Source: Photobacterium sanctipauli
Lineage (GTDB): Bacteria; Pseudomonadota; Gammaproteobacteria; Enterobacterales; Vibrionaceae
Reading direction: 5' to 3'
DNA length: 64,000 nt
Assembly (NCBI RefSeq): GCF_003026495.1
Contig: NZ_PYMA01000016.1
Coordinates: 1-64,000 of the forward strand
Shown here piece by piece: positions 17,255 through 26,749 of the stretch. Every line of letters starts with the position of its first letter. Positions within the stretch are counted from its first letter, which is position 1. The translations under genes and the position numbers were made by a program. The notes under the pieces were generated by a model. It was not told the DNA's origin. It did no database searches and saw nothing but the letters and a program-made list of their open reading frames with translations.

Positions 17255-17950
17255 ATGCGTGTTTATTTAGAAATAGCCAAGCAATTGGAGGACGACCTTC
17301 GCAATAAATACTCTTACGGTGATTATTTACCCTCTGAGTCAAAATTAGCTGCGCATTTTTCGGTTAACCGCCACACAGTAAGGCGAGCCATTGATGAGTT
17401 GGTTGCCGCAGGTTTAATTATGCGTCATCAAGGCAAGGGCAATATGGTGCTAAACCAGCCATCAGATTACTACTTGCACTCGGGGGCGCACTTTACAGGC
17501 AACTTACTCGAGCAGGGCTCACTGCCTAGGTGCGAAGTATTACAAGCTCGGGTGACACATGCCAGTGAGTCGTTAGCTAATAAGCTTAATTGCGAACAAG
17601 AACAAAAGATTATTCATCTACGCACGTTTAGAAAAATAAACGGTATTCCGCGAACTGTGATTGACCATTATTTACCGGAATATAGCTGGTGGCCTGTGCT
17701 GAAGAATTTTCAATCTGGCTCACTGCATCAATTTATTAAAAAAGAATTGGGTGTGGAATTAATTAGGAAAAGTACTCGGCTACGTGCACAAGCGCCAAAT
17801 ACTGAGTATTGCCGATTGTTAAAAATTAATTCCAGTATCCCGCTACTTAAAATACGAACCACGAATGTCATCAAAGGAAGCGATGTAGTCGGCGAATATT
17901 CAAGCTCGCATACACGTTCCGATGTCGTTGAATTAGTCATGGAGCACTAA
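17255..17950 (+). CDS. phnF: GntR/UTRA transcriptional regulator PhnF
   Basis: The 231-residue product has an N-terminal winged helix (YGDYLPSESKLAAHFSVNRH, then 'RRAIDELVAAGLI') and a UTRA ligand-binding domain (residues about 90-230). Proteins of this type are repressors of phosphonate uptake and breakdown genes. It sits in the normal phnF place between transporter and C-P lyase genes. AAGGAC precedes the ATG. Its stop codon abuts the phnG start. Confidence 0.9.
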   Translation: MRVYLEIAKQLEDDLRNKYSYGDYLPSESKLAAHFSVNRHTVRRAIDELVAAGLIMRHQGKGNMVLNQPSDYYLHSGAHFTGNLLEQGSLPRCEVLQARVTHASESLANKLNCEQEQKIIHLRTFRKINGIPRTVIDHYLPEYSWWPVLKNFQSGSLHQFIKKELGVELIRKSTRLRAQAPNTEYCRLLKINSSIPLLKIRTTNVIKGSDVVGEYSSSHTRSDVVELVMEH

Positions 17951-18397
17951 ATGGACACGACTGACCAGAGAAAAAACTGGATGTCAGTAGTTGCTAAAGC
18001 CAATTTTGATCAGCTTAAGCAACATTGGGAAACCCTAACACTTAATCCTGAGTATCAGGTAATTCGCCCAGCTGAAATTGGCCTAGCGCAGGTTAGAGCA
18101 CGGATGGGAGGCACAGGGCGTCAGTTCAATGTTGGTGATGTCACTATCACCCGTGCAGTCATTCAACTAGCCAGTGGTGAAATGGGTTACAGCTACCTTC
18201 AGGGGCGAAATAAACAGCATGCTGAGCTTGCTGCTGTTATTGATGCCATGTTGCAAACCGAACAGCATCATCGCGACGTCATGGAGCTCGTCATTACGCC
18301 TTTGGCTGCCAATAAGCAAGAGCAAGAAACGCTGAAGCAGCAGCAAGTGGCGAGCAGTAAAGTGGACTTCTTCACCATGGTTCGTGGCGAAGACTAA
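17951..18397 (+). CDS. phnG: C-P lyase core subunit PhnG
   Basis: The 148-residue product contains the PhnG features 'RPAEIGLAQVRARMGGTGRQFNVGDVT' (interrupted here only by description) and 'ASGEMGYSYLQGRNK'. PhnG joins PhnH, PhnI and PhnJ in the core complex; with PhnI, PhnL and PhnH it attaches the phosphonate to ribose in place of adenine of ATP. It starts directly after phnF, which suggests translational coupling. Confidence 0.93.
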   Translation: MDTTDQRKNWMSVVAKANFDQLKQHWETLTLNPEYQVIRPAEIGLAQVRARMGGTGRQFNVGDVTITRAVIQLASGEMGYSYLQGRNKQHAELAAVIDAMLQTEQHHRDVMELVITPLAANKQEQETLKQQQVASSKVDFFTMVRGED

Positions 18398-18425
18398 CAG
18401 CCGAGATAGGAAAACGGAGAAAAGA

Positions 18426-19034
18426 ATGAGTCATATTACCTCGGCTTTTAAGGATGCCGTACATGATAGCCAAGCGTGTTTTCGTCGCTTACTCACTGCA
18501 ATGTCAGAGCCAGGGCGTGTTGTCGAGCTAGATCGTTGCCATGGCTTTGGTGAAATGATGCCAGCAACTAGCCAAGTATTACTGGCAATGGCAGATAACA
18601 GCACACCGCTGTGGTTATCTGCGCACCTACAGCAAGATGCTGCGGCTGTTGAGAACATTCATTTTCACACCGGTGCATCAACCAGTGCTGTTGAGAGCAA
18701 TGCCGCATTTGCGGTTATCAGCCAGCAAGATCTGCAGCAAATGGAGCAACAAGCGCTGTCTTTCAATGAAGGTGACGAAGAGTACCCTGATCGCAGTACT
18801 ACAGTGATCATCGAAACTGACAGCGTCGACTCTGGCGCAAGCTTTGTCCTGAGTGGTCCGGGCATTAAAGATCATACCCAAGTCCAGCTGGGTAGCTTGC
18901 CAGCCTGGTTGCAAGTGCGCTTGTGTGAGCAAGCGGAGCAGTTCCCGTTGGGGCTCGATTTTATCTTTGTATCGGGGCAGCAGGCCGTTGCCATTCCACG
19001 TTCAACATCGGTGGAGGTAGCACCATGTATGTAG
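18426..19034 (+). CDS. phnH: C-P lyase core subunit PhnH
   Basis: The 202-residue product is the PhnH subunit: 'FKDAVHDSQACFRRLLTAMS' at the N-terminus and 'FVLSGPGIKDHTQVQLGSLP' and 'FPLGLDFIFVSGQQAVAIPR' in the C-terminal half. Start ATG 18426, preceded by ACGGAGAAAAGA, is preferred to an upstream start that overlaps phnG. It overlaps phnI by ten bases. Confidence 0.93.
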   Translation: MSHITSAFKDAVHDSQACFRRLLTAMSEPGRVVELDRCHGFGEMMPATSQVLLAMADNSTPLWLSAHLQQDAAAVENIHFHTGASTSAVESNAAFAVISQQDLQQMEQQALSFNEGDEEYPDRSTTVIIETDSVDSGASFVLSGPGIKDHTQVQLGSLPAWLQVRLCEQAEQFPLGLDFIFVSGQQAVAIPRSTSVEVAPCM

Positions 19035-20146
19035 CAGTAAAAGGTGGCGAAAAAGCGATTAAATCCGCCCACCAACTTCAAGCCCACAAACGCCGTGGTA
19101 ACACGGATCTTGCTGAATTGCAGGTCGCGCAGATCAGTGAACAGCTAAGTGGTTCGGTAGACCGCGTGATGACCGAAGGCGGTATCTACGACAAGGAACT
19201 GGCGGCACTGGCTGTTAAGCAAGCCGCGGGTGACTTGGTTGAGGCCATCTTCTTGTTGCGAGCTTACCGCACAACGCTACCTCGCTTGGCGGTGTTATCA
19301 GCGGTGAATACATCTGACATGAAGATTGAACGTCGTATCTCGGCCACTTACAAAGATTTGCCGGGTGGCCAATTATTAGGGCCAACATATGACTACACGC
19401 ATCGCCTATTGGATTTCACTCTCCTTGCTGAGGGGGATTATCCTGCGCCTAGCCAGCATGAAGACCCACGTGCAGAAGCAGAACAAGAAGCTTGCCCTCA
19501 GGTGATGGGGATTTTGGAAAAGCTTGATTTGATGGTGACCGAGGACGACAACGGGCAGCAGCCTGATGATATCACTATTGAGCCAGTGAACTTCCCATGT
19601 GATCGTTCAGCCCGCTTGCAGCAACTGGTTCGCGGCGATGAAGGCTACTTGTTGGCACTGGGTTACTCAACCCAACGAGGTTACGGCCGGAACCACCCAT
19701 TTGCGGGGGAAATTCGCTCGGGTCAGGTGAGTTTGTCACTGGAGCCGGAAGAGCTGGGTTTTGAGATCGAGATTGGGGATATCGAGCTTACCGAATGCCA
19801 GATGATCAACGGCTTTGTGGGTAGCAAGCAAGAAAAGGCCAAACTGACCCGGGGTTATGGTTTGACCTTTGGCTTTACTGAGCGCAAAGCGATGTCGATG
19901 GCATTGGTCGACCGTGCACTTCAAGCTGCGGAATACGGTGAACCTGTTGATGGCCCGGCGCAGGATGAAGAGTTTGTCTTGGCACATGCCGATAACGTTG
20001 AAGCCGCAGGCTTTGTTTCTCACCTGAAATTGCCGCATTACGTCGACTTCCAATCTGAGCTGGAGTTACTGCGCAAGATGCATAAAGAGTATGACGAAGT
20101 GAACGAGCAGCAGGCGAATGTTCAGCTAAAGGGTGAGGGTAAGTAA
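19025..20146 (+). CDS. phnI: C-P lyase core subunit PhnI
   Basis: The 373-residue product starts MYVAVKGGEKAI and contains 'RAYRTTLPRLAVLSAVNTSD', 'RRISATYKDLPGGQLLGPTY' and 'GYSTQRGYGRNHPFAGEIR', all typical of PhnI. It is the nucleosidase-type subunit that, with PhnG/H/L, makes the ribose-1-phosphonate triphosphate. Length matches the E. coli protein closely. Confidence 0.94.
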   Translation: MYVAVKGGEKAIKSAHQLQAHKRRGNTDLAELQVAQISEQLSGSVDRVMTEGGIYDKELAALAVKQAAGDLVEAIFLLRAYRTTLPRLAVLSAVNTSDMKIERRISATYKDLPGGQLLGPTYDYTHRLLDFTLLAEGDYPAPSQHEDPRAEAEQEACPQVMGILEKLDLMVTEDDNGQQPDDITIEPVNFPCDRSARLQQLVRGDEGYLLALGYSTQRGYGRNHPFAGEIRSGQVSLSLEPEELGFEIEIGDIELTECQMINGFVGSKQEKAKLTRGYGLTFGFTERKAMSMALVDRALQAAEYGEPVDGPAQDEEFVLAHADNVEAAGFVSHLKLPHYVDFQSELELLRKMHKEYDEVNEQQANVQLKGEGK

Positions 20147-21100
20147 ATGGTGCAGGGAAACACAAGCATGCAAACGTCGAATTCGCAAAGCACAGAAGCA
20201 AACAGCGTTAACCACGGATACAACTACGGTTACCTTGATGAGCAGACGAAGCGAATGATCCGCCGCGCACTCCTTAAAGCGGTGGCTATTCCGGGGTATC
20301 AGGTACCGTTTGGCGGTCGAGAAATGCCAATGCCTTACGGTTGGGGTACGGGTGGTGTTCAGCTGACAGCCACCATTGTTGGCCAAGATGATACCTTAAA
20401 AGTGATTGACCAAGGTGCCGACGATACCACCAATGCGGTCTCTATCCGTGAGTTCTTCAAGACAGTCGCTGATGTGAGTACCACAGAAACCACGACTGAA
20501 GCGTCGATTATCCAAACGCGTCACCGTATTCCAGAAATAGCACTGCAAAAAGATCAGATTCTTGTCTATCAAGTGCCAATCCCAGAGCCGCTACGTTTTA
20601 TTGAACCGCGTGAAACGGAAACCCGTAAAATGCACGCGCTACAAGAGTACGGGATCATGCACGTCAAACTGTATGAAGACATTGCCCGTTACGGTCATAT
20701 TGCGACAGCTTACGCTTATCCAGTTAAGGTAAACGATCGCTACATTATGGACCCATCGCCAATCCCGAAGTTCGATAATCCGAAAATGGACAACATGGCA
20801 GCACTGCAATTGTTTGGTGCAGGACGTGAAAAACGTATTTATGCCATTCCTCCTTACACCAAGGTAAATAGCCTCGATTTCGACGATCACCCGTTCGAGA
20901 TCCAGAAGTGGGACGAGCCTTGTAGCATTTGTGGCTCAACCGAAACGTTCCTTGATGAGGTCGTGATTGACGATGAAGGTGGCCGAGTCTTCGTATGTTC
21001 TGACACCGATTACTGTCGTCAGAACCTAGAGCAGCAAGCTGATCAAAACCAAGCTATTGCAAGTGCACAAGCAACAGAAAGTGCTAGCGTGGCGCAATAA
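20147..21100 (+). CDS. phnJ: Radical-SAM C-P lyase PhnJ
   Basis: The 317-residue catalytic subunit breaks the carbon-phosphorus bond of ribose-1-phosphonate 5-phosphate, giving an alkane and a cyclic phosphate. The cysteine cluster C-x2-C-x21-C-x5-C lies at residues 259, 262, 284 and 290. This matches the E. coli pattern: three cysteines hold the 4Fe-4S cluster and the neighbouring fourth corresponds to the proposed thiyl-radical residue. The N-terminus 'YNYGYLDEQTKRMIRRALLK' and 'PGYQVPFGGREMPMPYGWGT' are classic. It directly follows phnI. Confidence 0.95.
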   Translation: MVQGNTSMQTSNSQSTEANSVNHGYNYGYLDEQTKRMIRRALLKAVAIPGYQVPFGGREMPMPYGWGTGGVQLTATIVGQDDTLKVIDQGADDTTNAVSIREFFKTVADVSTTETTTEASIIQTRHRIPEIALQKDQILVYQVPIPEPLRFIEPRETETRKMHALQEYGIMHVKLYEDIARYGHIATAYAYPVKVNDRYIMDPSPIPKFDNPKMDNMAALQLFGAGREKRIYAIPPYTKVNSLDFDDHPFEIQKWDEPCSICGSTETFLDEVVIDDEGGRVFVCSDTDYCRQNLEQQADQNQAIASAQATESASVAQ

Positions 21101-21111
21101 GGTAAACCGAA

Positions 21112-21930
21112 ATGAATGATGGAATGAACACAGTGAATAACCAGGAACAACCGCTTCTTTCGGTGAACAACCTCACCAAACTGTATGCCCCAGGCAAAGG
21201 GTTCTCGGCAGTGTCGTTTGATCTCTATCCGGGTGAAGTGCTCGGTATTGTCGGCGAGTCAGGGTCGGGAAAAAGTACCTTGCTACAAGCGATTTCAGGG
21301 CGCTTGCAACCTGACAACGGCGAAGTTCTGTATTTACGCGGGGATGCTGATAGCCAGCTAGCCCAAGTAGAAGATTTGTACGCAATGGCAGAAAGCCAAC
21401 GCCGACATCTATTGCGTACCGAGTGGGGTGTTGTACACCAGCACCCGATGGATGGCCTCCGTGGCCGTGTATCTGCTGGGGGCAACATCGGTGAGCGTTT
21501 GATGGCTGTAGGTCAAAGCCATTACGGCGAGATCCGTGAGCAGGCAGAGCAATGGCTGGGTGATGTTGAAATACCCGCTGAACGAATTGATGACATGCCA
21601 ACGACGTTTTCCGGCGGTATGCAGCAGCGCTTACAAATTGCCCGCAACTTGGTCACTCATCCTAAGTTGATTTTCATGGATGAACCAACAGGTGGCCTTG
21701 ATGTTTCTGTGCAGGCCAAATTATTGGATTTATTGCGTCGTTTGGTCACGGAGTTAGAGCTTGCCGTTGTCATTGTTACCCACGATCTTGCCGTTGCACG
21801 TTTGCTGGCTCATCGCCTCATGGTAATGAAGCAGAGCAAGGTAGTTGAAACCGGGCTTACCGACCAGGTGCTAGATGACCCTCAGCATCCCTACACCCAG
21901 CTACTTGTTTCGTCGGTTCTACAGAATTAA
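21112..21930 (+). CDS. phnK: C-P lyase ATP-binding subunit PhnK
   Basis: The 272-residue ABC-type ATPase binds the PhnGHIJ core rather than a membrane transporter. Walker [10 protein letters not shown], signature [15 protein letters not shown], Walker [13 protein letters not shown] and the H-loop '[13 protein letters not shown]' are intact. It lies eleven bases after phnJ and is followed by the second ABC protein, PhnL. The first Met is used because AAGGTAAACCGA precedes it; ATG 21124 is an alternative. Confidence 0.93.
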   Translation: MNDGMNTVNNQEQPLLSVNNLTKLYAPGKGFSAVSFDLYPGEVLGIVGESGSGKSTLLQAISGRLQPDNGEVLYLRGDADSQLAQVEDLYAMAESQRRHLLRTEWGVVHQHPMDGLRGRVSAGGNIGERLMAVGQSHYGEIREQAEQWLGDVEIPAERIDDMPTTFSGGMQQRLQIARNLVTHPKLIFMDEPTGGLDVSVQAKLLDLLRRLVTELELAVVIVTHDLAVARLLAHRLMVMKQSKVVETGLTDQVLDDPQHPYTQLLVSSVLQN

Positions 21931-21944
21931 AGGAAGTTTCAGGC

Positions 21945-22676
21945 ATGAATAAGCCAATGATTAAAGTAAATAATGTCAGCAAGACCTTCATTCTGCATAA
22001 CCAGAACGGCATCGAGTTGCCGGTGTTGACCAACGCAGAGCTAACCGTCAACCAGGGTGAATGCGTAGTGCTTCACGGTCATTCCGGTTCTGGCAAATCG
22101 ACCCTACTGCGTGCTCTGTATGCCAACTATGTGGTGGATGAGGGGGAAATCAGTATTCACCATCAAGGTGAGTGGGTAGATATAGCATCGGCAACACCGC
22201 GTGCCATCTTGAATGTCCGTCGTGACACCGTGGGCTGGGTGAGCCAATTTCTTCGCGTTATTCCTCGTATTAGCGCACTGGAAGTCGTCATGCAGCCAAT
22301 GCTGGAGATGGGCGGTTGCCGTGAAGAAGCAGAGCAAAAGGCGGCCATGCTATTAACCCGACTCAATGTCCCACAGCATTTGTGGCACCTTGCGCCAGCA
22401 ACATTCTCGGGTGGTGAGCAGCAGCGCGTTAACATTGCTCGCGGCTTTATTGTCGATTACCCAGTGCTTTTGCTTGATGAGCCAACGGCATCGCTGGATG
22501 CAACCAACAGCGCAGTGGTCGTGAGCTTGATTGAAGAAGCAAAAGCCCGTGGTGCAGCGATTGTGGGTATCTTCCATGACGAAGAGGTGCGTAGCCAAGT
22601 GGCTGATCGCCTCTATGAAATGAAACCCACCGTATCAAACACATTAGAGCAAGTGGCGACAACTCAGGTTGCCTGA
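21945..22676 (+). CDS. phnL: C-P lyase ATP-binding subunit PhnL
   Basis: The 243-residue ABC protein has Walker [10 protein letters not shown], signature [14 protein letters not shown] and Walker [13 protein letters not shown]. '[20 protein letters not shown]' is typical of PhnL. It is needed with PhnG/H/I to form the ribose-1-phosphonate triphosphate and pairs with PhnK on the core. AAGGAAG lies before the ATG. Confidence 0.93.
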   Translation: MNKPMIKVNNVSKTFILHNQNGIELPVLTNAELTVNQGECVVLHGHSGSGKSTLLRALYANYVVDEGEISIHHQGEWVDIASATPRAILNVRRDTVGWVSQFLRVIPRISALEVVMQPMLEMGGCREEAEQKAAMLLTRLNVPQHLWHLAPATFSGGEQQRVNIARGFIVDYPVLLLDEPTASLDATNSAVVVSLIEEAKARGAAIVGIFHDEEVRSQVADRLYEMKPTVSNTLEQVATTQVA

Positions 22677-22698
22677 TAGTCAGTGAAAGGGATCAACA

Positions 22699-23835
22699 AT
22701 GATTATTACCAATGTCAATCTGGTGCTTGAAGATCAAGTGGTGAACGGGTCACTAGAAATTGAAAACGGCGTCATTAAAGCCATGTCGGATACCGCCAGT
22801 CAATTGCCGCAGGCATTTAACGGTGAAGGCGGTTGGCTAATGCCGGGGCTGATTGAGCTTCATACCGACAACCTTGAAAAATACTTCACGCCAAGACCGA
22901 AAGTTGATTGGCCTCCGTTCTCGGCAATGAGTGCTCATGACGCTCAGCTGGTTGGCTCGGGCATTACAACGGTACTTGATGCAGTTGCTTTGGGTGATTA
23001 CCGTGAAGGCGGCAAGCGTCATGAGAATCTTGACCACTTAATCGAAACGGTTGTTGAAAGTCAGAAACGTGGTGTGAATAGGGCTGAGCACTTTTTGCAC
23101 CTCCGCTGTGAAGTGCCGCACGAAACCACCGTGGATATGTTCGAGCGTTATCGTGATGTACCGGCGGTGCATCTAGTTTCGCTGATGGATCATGCACCGG
23201 GTCAGCGCCAGTTCGTGAATGTTCAAAAGTACCGTGAGTACTACCAGGGCAAATATAAGTTCAGTGATGCGCAAATGTTCCAGTTTGAAGCGGAGCAGCG
23301 TGCCCGCTCAGAGAAGTGGTCGGGTGCGAACCGCGCCGAAATTACTCGCCAATGCCGGGAGCGCAATATCCCGATGGCGAGTCACGATGATGCTACCCTT
23401 GAACATGTGGCTGAGTCCCATGAATTGGGGATGGTGATTGCCGAGTTCCCAACCACGGTTGAAGCGGCAACTGCGTCTCATAATCTGGGGTTGAAGGTGA
23501 TGATGGGGGCGCCAAATGTTGTCCGTGGCGGTTCGCATTCCGGTAATGTTGCTGCTCACGAGCTAGCGGCATTGGGTGTGTTGGATATTCTATCGTCAGA
23601 TTATTACCCAGGCAGTTTGCTCGATGCCATCTTCAAACTCACTGATGATGAACGTAACCAGTTAGATTTGGCTGCCGCCACTCAGCTAGCAACCGTGAAT
23701 CCGGCACAAGCTTTGCAACTTGATGATCGCGGGGTGATTGCCGAAGGAAAGCGTGCTGACTTGGTACTTGCCCATCACTTACATGATCACACCTATGTAA
23801 CGCGTGTTTGGCGAGAAGGCCGACAAGTCTTCTAA
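22699..23835 (+). CDS. phnM: alpha-D-ribose 1-methylphosphonate 5-triphosphate diphosphatase PhnM
   Basis: The 378-residue amidohydrolase-fold enzyme removes pyrophosphate from the PhnGHIL product to give the PhnJ substrate. Motifs: 'GLIELHTDNLEKYF' (first metal site), 'SLMDHAPGQRQF', 'ASHDDATLEHV' and 'ILSSDYYPGSLLDAIF'. Length and gene order match E. coli PhnM. Confidence 0.94.
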   Translation: MIITNVNLVLEDQVVNGSLEIENGVIKAMSDTASQLPQAFNGEGGWLMPGLIELHTDNLEKYFTPRPKVDWPPFSAMSAHDAQLVGSGITTVLDAVALGDYREGGKRHENLDHLIETVVESQKRGVNRAEHFLHLRCEVPHETTVDMFERYRDVPAVHLVSLMDHAPGQRQFVNVQKYREYYQGKYKFSDAQMFQFEAEQRARSEKWSGANRAEITRQCRERNIPMASHDDATLEHVAESHELGMVIAEFPTTVEAATASHNLGLKVMMGAPNVVRGGSHSGNVAAHELAALGVLDILSSDYYPGSLLDAIFKLTDDERNQLDLAAATQLATVNPAQALQLDDRGVIAEGKRADLVLAHHLHDHTYVTRVWREGRQVF

Positions 23836-23887
23836 GCGATGAATACGAAATTAAGATAAGAAATTATGTTCTGGCCTGGAGGGCAGA

Positions 23888-24463
23888 GTGAAGAATAAGA
23901 GTGCAACGTTGTTTTATCTCATTGGTGCCTCCGGCGCAGGCAAAGACAGTGTTTTGCATGCCATGCGTGAAATGTGGCCCGATAAACTGATGGTTGCCCA
24001 TCGGTATATCACCCGGGCGGCAGAGGCGGGCGGGGAAAACCATGTGGCGTTGTCAGAGAAGGAGTTTCTGCAACGCCAAGAAAGTGGTCTATTTGCTATG
24101 AGTTGGCAAGCGAATGGATATCGCTATGGGGTCGGGGCAGAAATTGACTTGTGGTTGTCGCAAGGTAGGGACGTTATCGTCAATGGATCCCGAGCCTATC
24201 TTGATACGGCAATTGAGCGCTATGGCGACAATCTTGTGCCAGTTGTTATTGATGTAGAGCCCGCTGTGTTGAAACAGCGGCTTTATGCCCGTGGCCGAGA
24301 GAGTGAGCGTGAAATTATCAAGCGACTCGATAGGGCAGAGCTTTATCGACGATTGTGCCCAGCGAATGGCATTGTGGTTGATAACAGTGGCTCGTTGGAA
24401 AACACCATGATGCAATTTTCTAAGGCATTGTCGGCGTCATTATCAACAGAATCATCGAGCTAA
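23888..24463 (+). CDS. phnN: Ribose 1,5-bisphosphate phosphokinase PhnN
   Basis: The 191-residue guanylate-kinase-like protein has the P-loop GASGAGKDS near residues 13-21 and 'AHRYITRAAEAGGENHVALS' and 'MSWQANGYRYGVGAEIDLWL', typical of PhnN. It makes PRPP from ribose 1,5-bisphosphate, the last step of phosphonate-ribose recycling. The start is GTG 23888, preceded by TGGAGGGCA. Confidence 0.9.
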   Translation: MKNKSATLFYLIGASGAGKDSVLHAMREMWPDKLMVAHRYITRAAEAGGENHVALSEKEFLQRQESGLFAMSWQANGYRYGVGAEIDLWLSQGRDVIVNGSRAYLDTAIERYGDNLVPVVIDVEPAVLKQRLYARGRESEREIIKRLDRAELYRRLCPANGIVVDNSGSLENTMMQFSKALSASLSTESSS

Positions 24464-24487
24464 CTTACAGTACATAGGATACATACC

Positions 24488-25252
24488 ATGAAATTGACGG
24501 CAATCGGGACTGGAAATGCCCGACACCTGCCAGTGTATGGCTGTCATTGCCAGGCTTGTGAACGCGCGAGGCTCAAACCCGAGTATCGTCGTAGCAAAAC
24601 ATCTGCCGTGTTGAGCCACAACAATAAGCAGTTGTTGATTGATGCGAATGCCGATGATTTGATGACTCGGTTTCCGGCTGGCGATATTGATCGTATTTTA
24701 TTAACCCATTACCACATGGACCATGTTCAAGCGCTGTTCGACCTTCGGTGGGGGCTCAATATGACGATCCCGGTTGATGGGCCCGATGATCCGAATGGGT
24801 GTGACGATTTGTTCAAGCACCCGGGGATCCTCGATTTTCAGCCGCCAAAAGTCGCTTTTGACCCCTTTCAATGGCAAGGCATTACGATCACCCCACTTCC
24901 TATGCTGCACTCAAAGCCATGCTTCGGTTATTGCTTTGAGCTAGGGGAAAGAAGCATTGCTTATTTGACGGATACGGCTGATTTACCTCTAGTAGTGAAA
25001 GAATGGTTAGTGGCAAACCCGGTCGACCTTATGCTGATAGATTGTAGCTTTCCGCCGGTTGACCGCGATAACGGTGAGCAGCCACAAAACCACAATGATG
25101 TGGTTTTGGCTAAGCAACTAAAAGAAGAATGTCGAGTCGCCCAAATGGGACTGATTCACATTGGCCACAATTTAGAAAGCTGGGCAATGGATAATCCCGA
25201 TCACTTTGATGACAGCTTCTTTTTAGCAGCTGATGGACAGGAATTTAGCTAA
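24488..25252 (+). CDS. phnP: Phosphoribosyl 1,2-cyclic phosphate phosphodiesterase PhnP
   Basis: The 254-residue metallo-beta-lactamase-fold enzyme opens the cyclic phosphate made by PhnJ. The metal motif H-x-H-x-D-H is seen in LLTHYHMDHVQAL. The N-terminal Cys-rich zinc site is CHCQACERARLKPEYRRSK. 'IAYLTDTADLP' and 'GLIHIGHNLE' complete the active site. It overlaps the next gene by one base (TAATG). Confidence 0.93.
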   Translation: MKLTAIGTGNARHLPVYGCHCQACERARLKPEYRRSKTSAVLSHNNKQLLIDANADDLMTRFPAGDIDRILLTHYHMDHVQALFDLRWGLNMTIPVDGPDDPNGCDDLFKHPGILDFQPPKVAFDPFQWQGITITPLPMLHSKPCFGYCFELGERSIAYLTDTADLPLVVKEWLVANPVDLMLIDCSFPPVDRDNGEQPQNHNDVVLAKQLKEECRVAQMGLIHIGHNLESWAMDNPDHFDDSFFLAADGQEFS

Positions 25253-25905
25253 TGATAACCAAATCACAACCGCTATCGCCGACACTCAATGCTGAGCCAA
25301 GTGTGTCTGAGAGCAGTAAACTTCACAATACGAAACTGGGTCGCTGGGTTGAAATTAGTGATCGCTGTGTACTGAATAATGTTGAGGTTGGGGATTATAG
25401 CTATATTCAGAATGATTCTAACTTGATGTTTACCGAAGTGGGTAAGTTTACCTCTATCGCAGCCAGCGTCAGGGTGAACCCAAGTAACCATCCTTGGTGG
25501 CGGCCAACACTGCATCACTTTACTTATCGGCCTGGCAAGTACCAGCTGGGAGAGAATCCGGCGGATCTGGATGACGAGGTGTTTGCTTGGCGGCAGGAGG
25601 ATAAAGTTTTGATCGGCCATGATGTTTGGATCGGTCATGGTGCGATTATTCTGCCGGGAGTGACTATTGGCAATGGCTCAATCGTGGGGGCAGGAAGTGT
25701 TGTCACGAAAGATGTACCGCCGTGGTCGATAGTGGTTGGCAACCCAGCTCGTGTACTAAGGCCAAGATTTGAGGACGCTTCAATAGGCCCTCGATTAGAA
25801 GTTGTTGCCTGGTGGGATTGGCCTGACGAGAAAATTAGCGAGAACCTTCACTTGTTCCAACAAGATGCTGATGTTTTTGTCTCAGAGCTTGAGGCGCTTG
25901 CTTAA
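25252..25905 (+). CDS. Phosphonate-operon hexapeptide transferase
   Basis: The 217-residue left-handed beta-helix protein of the CatB/DapH-like acetyltransferase group has repeated hexapeptides (IGHDVWIGHGAIILPGVTIG, then 'NGSIVGAGSVVTKDVPPWS') and 'GNPARVLR'. A protein family of this kind recurs in phn operons. Its substrate is not established here; since phnO is missing, it may acetylate an aminophosphonate or its product. It is translationally coupled to phnP. The second CatB-like gene at 44912 shares the AWWDWP motif near the C-terminus. Confidence 0.8.
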   Translation: MITKSQPLSPTLNAEPSVSESSKLHNTKLGRWVEISDRCVLNNVEVGDYSYIQNDSNLMFTEVGKFTSIAASVRVNPSNHPWWRPTLHHFTYRPGKYQLGENPADLDDEVFAWRQEDKVLIGHDVWIGHGAIILPGVTIGNGSIVGAGSVVTKDVPPWSIVVGNPARVLRPRFEDASIGPRLEVVAWWDWPDEKISENLHLFQQDADVFVSELEALA

Positions 25906-25959
25906 TTGGTCGCGATGAATACATAGTAGATAGCGCGGGTATCAGGTTTTGATAAAGAA

Positions 25960-25986
25960 AAAGCCAAAGGCAGTGCCTTTGGCTTT
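25960..25986. terminator. Bidirectional terminator between the phn operon and the MaoC gene
   Basis: AAAGCCAAAGGC (25960-25971) pairs with GCCTTTGGCTTT (25975-25986) across a three-base loop. On the minus strand it is followed by a good T-rich tract (TTCTTTATC); on the plus strand by CGTTGTTTGG. Confidence 0.85.
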
Positions 25987-26011
25987 CGTTGTTTGGTAGT
26001 GGCAACCTTGC

Positions 26012-26749
26012 TTAGAAGTGAAGGCGAATGACTGATTCGGCTACACAACCAGGGCGACGGACACCTTCAATCTCAACAGTCAGTACTTGAACGATTTCAA
26101 GGCCGCGTTTGATTGGTGTTACTGATTGGATCTTGGTTGTTGCACGAACACGGTTACCAGCTTTAACTGGGTACGGGAAGCGTACTTGATTCATTCCCAT
26201 ATTGACCGTCATTTTTGCGGTAGGGAACTTTTGGTTTTCAGGGTCAACACTGTCTGTCAGTACAGAAAGCAATGATAGGGTTAGAAAACCGTGCGCAATG
26301 GTTGTTTTGAATGGCGATTCTGCAGCAGCACGCTCAGGATCGGTGTGGATCCACTGGTGATCTTCAGTAACGGCAGCAAACTTGTTAATGCGCTCTTGAT
26401 CAACCATCAGCCAGTTACCTGTATGGATAACTTCACCAAGGGTCGCTGTTAATTCGTTGTATAGCGCTTCAGCTTCAGGCTTCATTACGATAGCTGGCGC
26501 TTTGGGTGCATCTTCAACTTGAGGTGCTGATTTTTCTATTACTTCAAATTTTTCAGCAACTTCAACAACAACATCATCGTTTGATGCTGCTTTTTTATCA
26601 TCAATCAGTGCACCTAGTTGTGATTTATTCGCTTTATTAACGAAATCATGCCAGTGCTCACGCAGAGACGGTGAGACTAACTCTTTAAGCTCAAACGCAT
26701 GAAAAGAAAACCCATCACGCTTTTGCATTAAAAAATCGACAACTTTCAT
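26012..26749 (-). CDS. MaoC-family (R)-specific enoyl-CoA hydratase with N-terminal extension
   Basis: The 245-residue product has a hot-dog domain in residues about 100-245 with the hydratase pattern 'FAAVTEDHQWIHTDPERAA' (catalytic Asp and His) and 'TIAHGFLTLSLLS'. Enzymes of this type hydrate enoyl-CoA to (R)-3-hydroxyacyl-CoA, linking fatty acid oxidation to polyhydroxyalkanoate synthesis. The first 90 residues are charged and of unknown function. The divergent region upstream carries three similar short repeats. Confidence 0.75.
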   Translation of the reverse strand: MKVVDFLMQKRDGFSFHAFELKELVSPSLREHWHDFVNKANKSQLGALIDDKKAASNDDVVVEVAEKFEVIEKSAPQVEDAPKAPAIVMKPEAEALYNELTATLGEVIHTGNWLMVDQERINKFAAVTEDHQWIHTDPERAAAESPFKTTIAHGFLTLSLLSVLTDSVDPENQKFPTAKMTVNMGMNQVRFPYPVKAGNRVRATTKIQSVTPIKRGLEIVQVLTVEIEGVRRPGCVAESVIRLHF

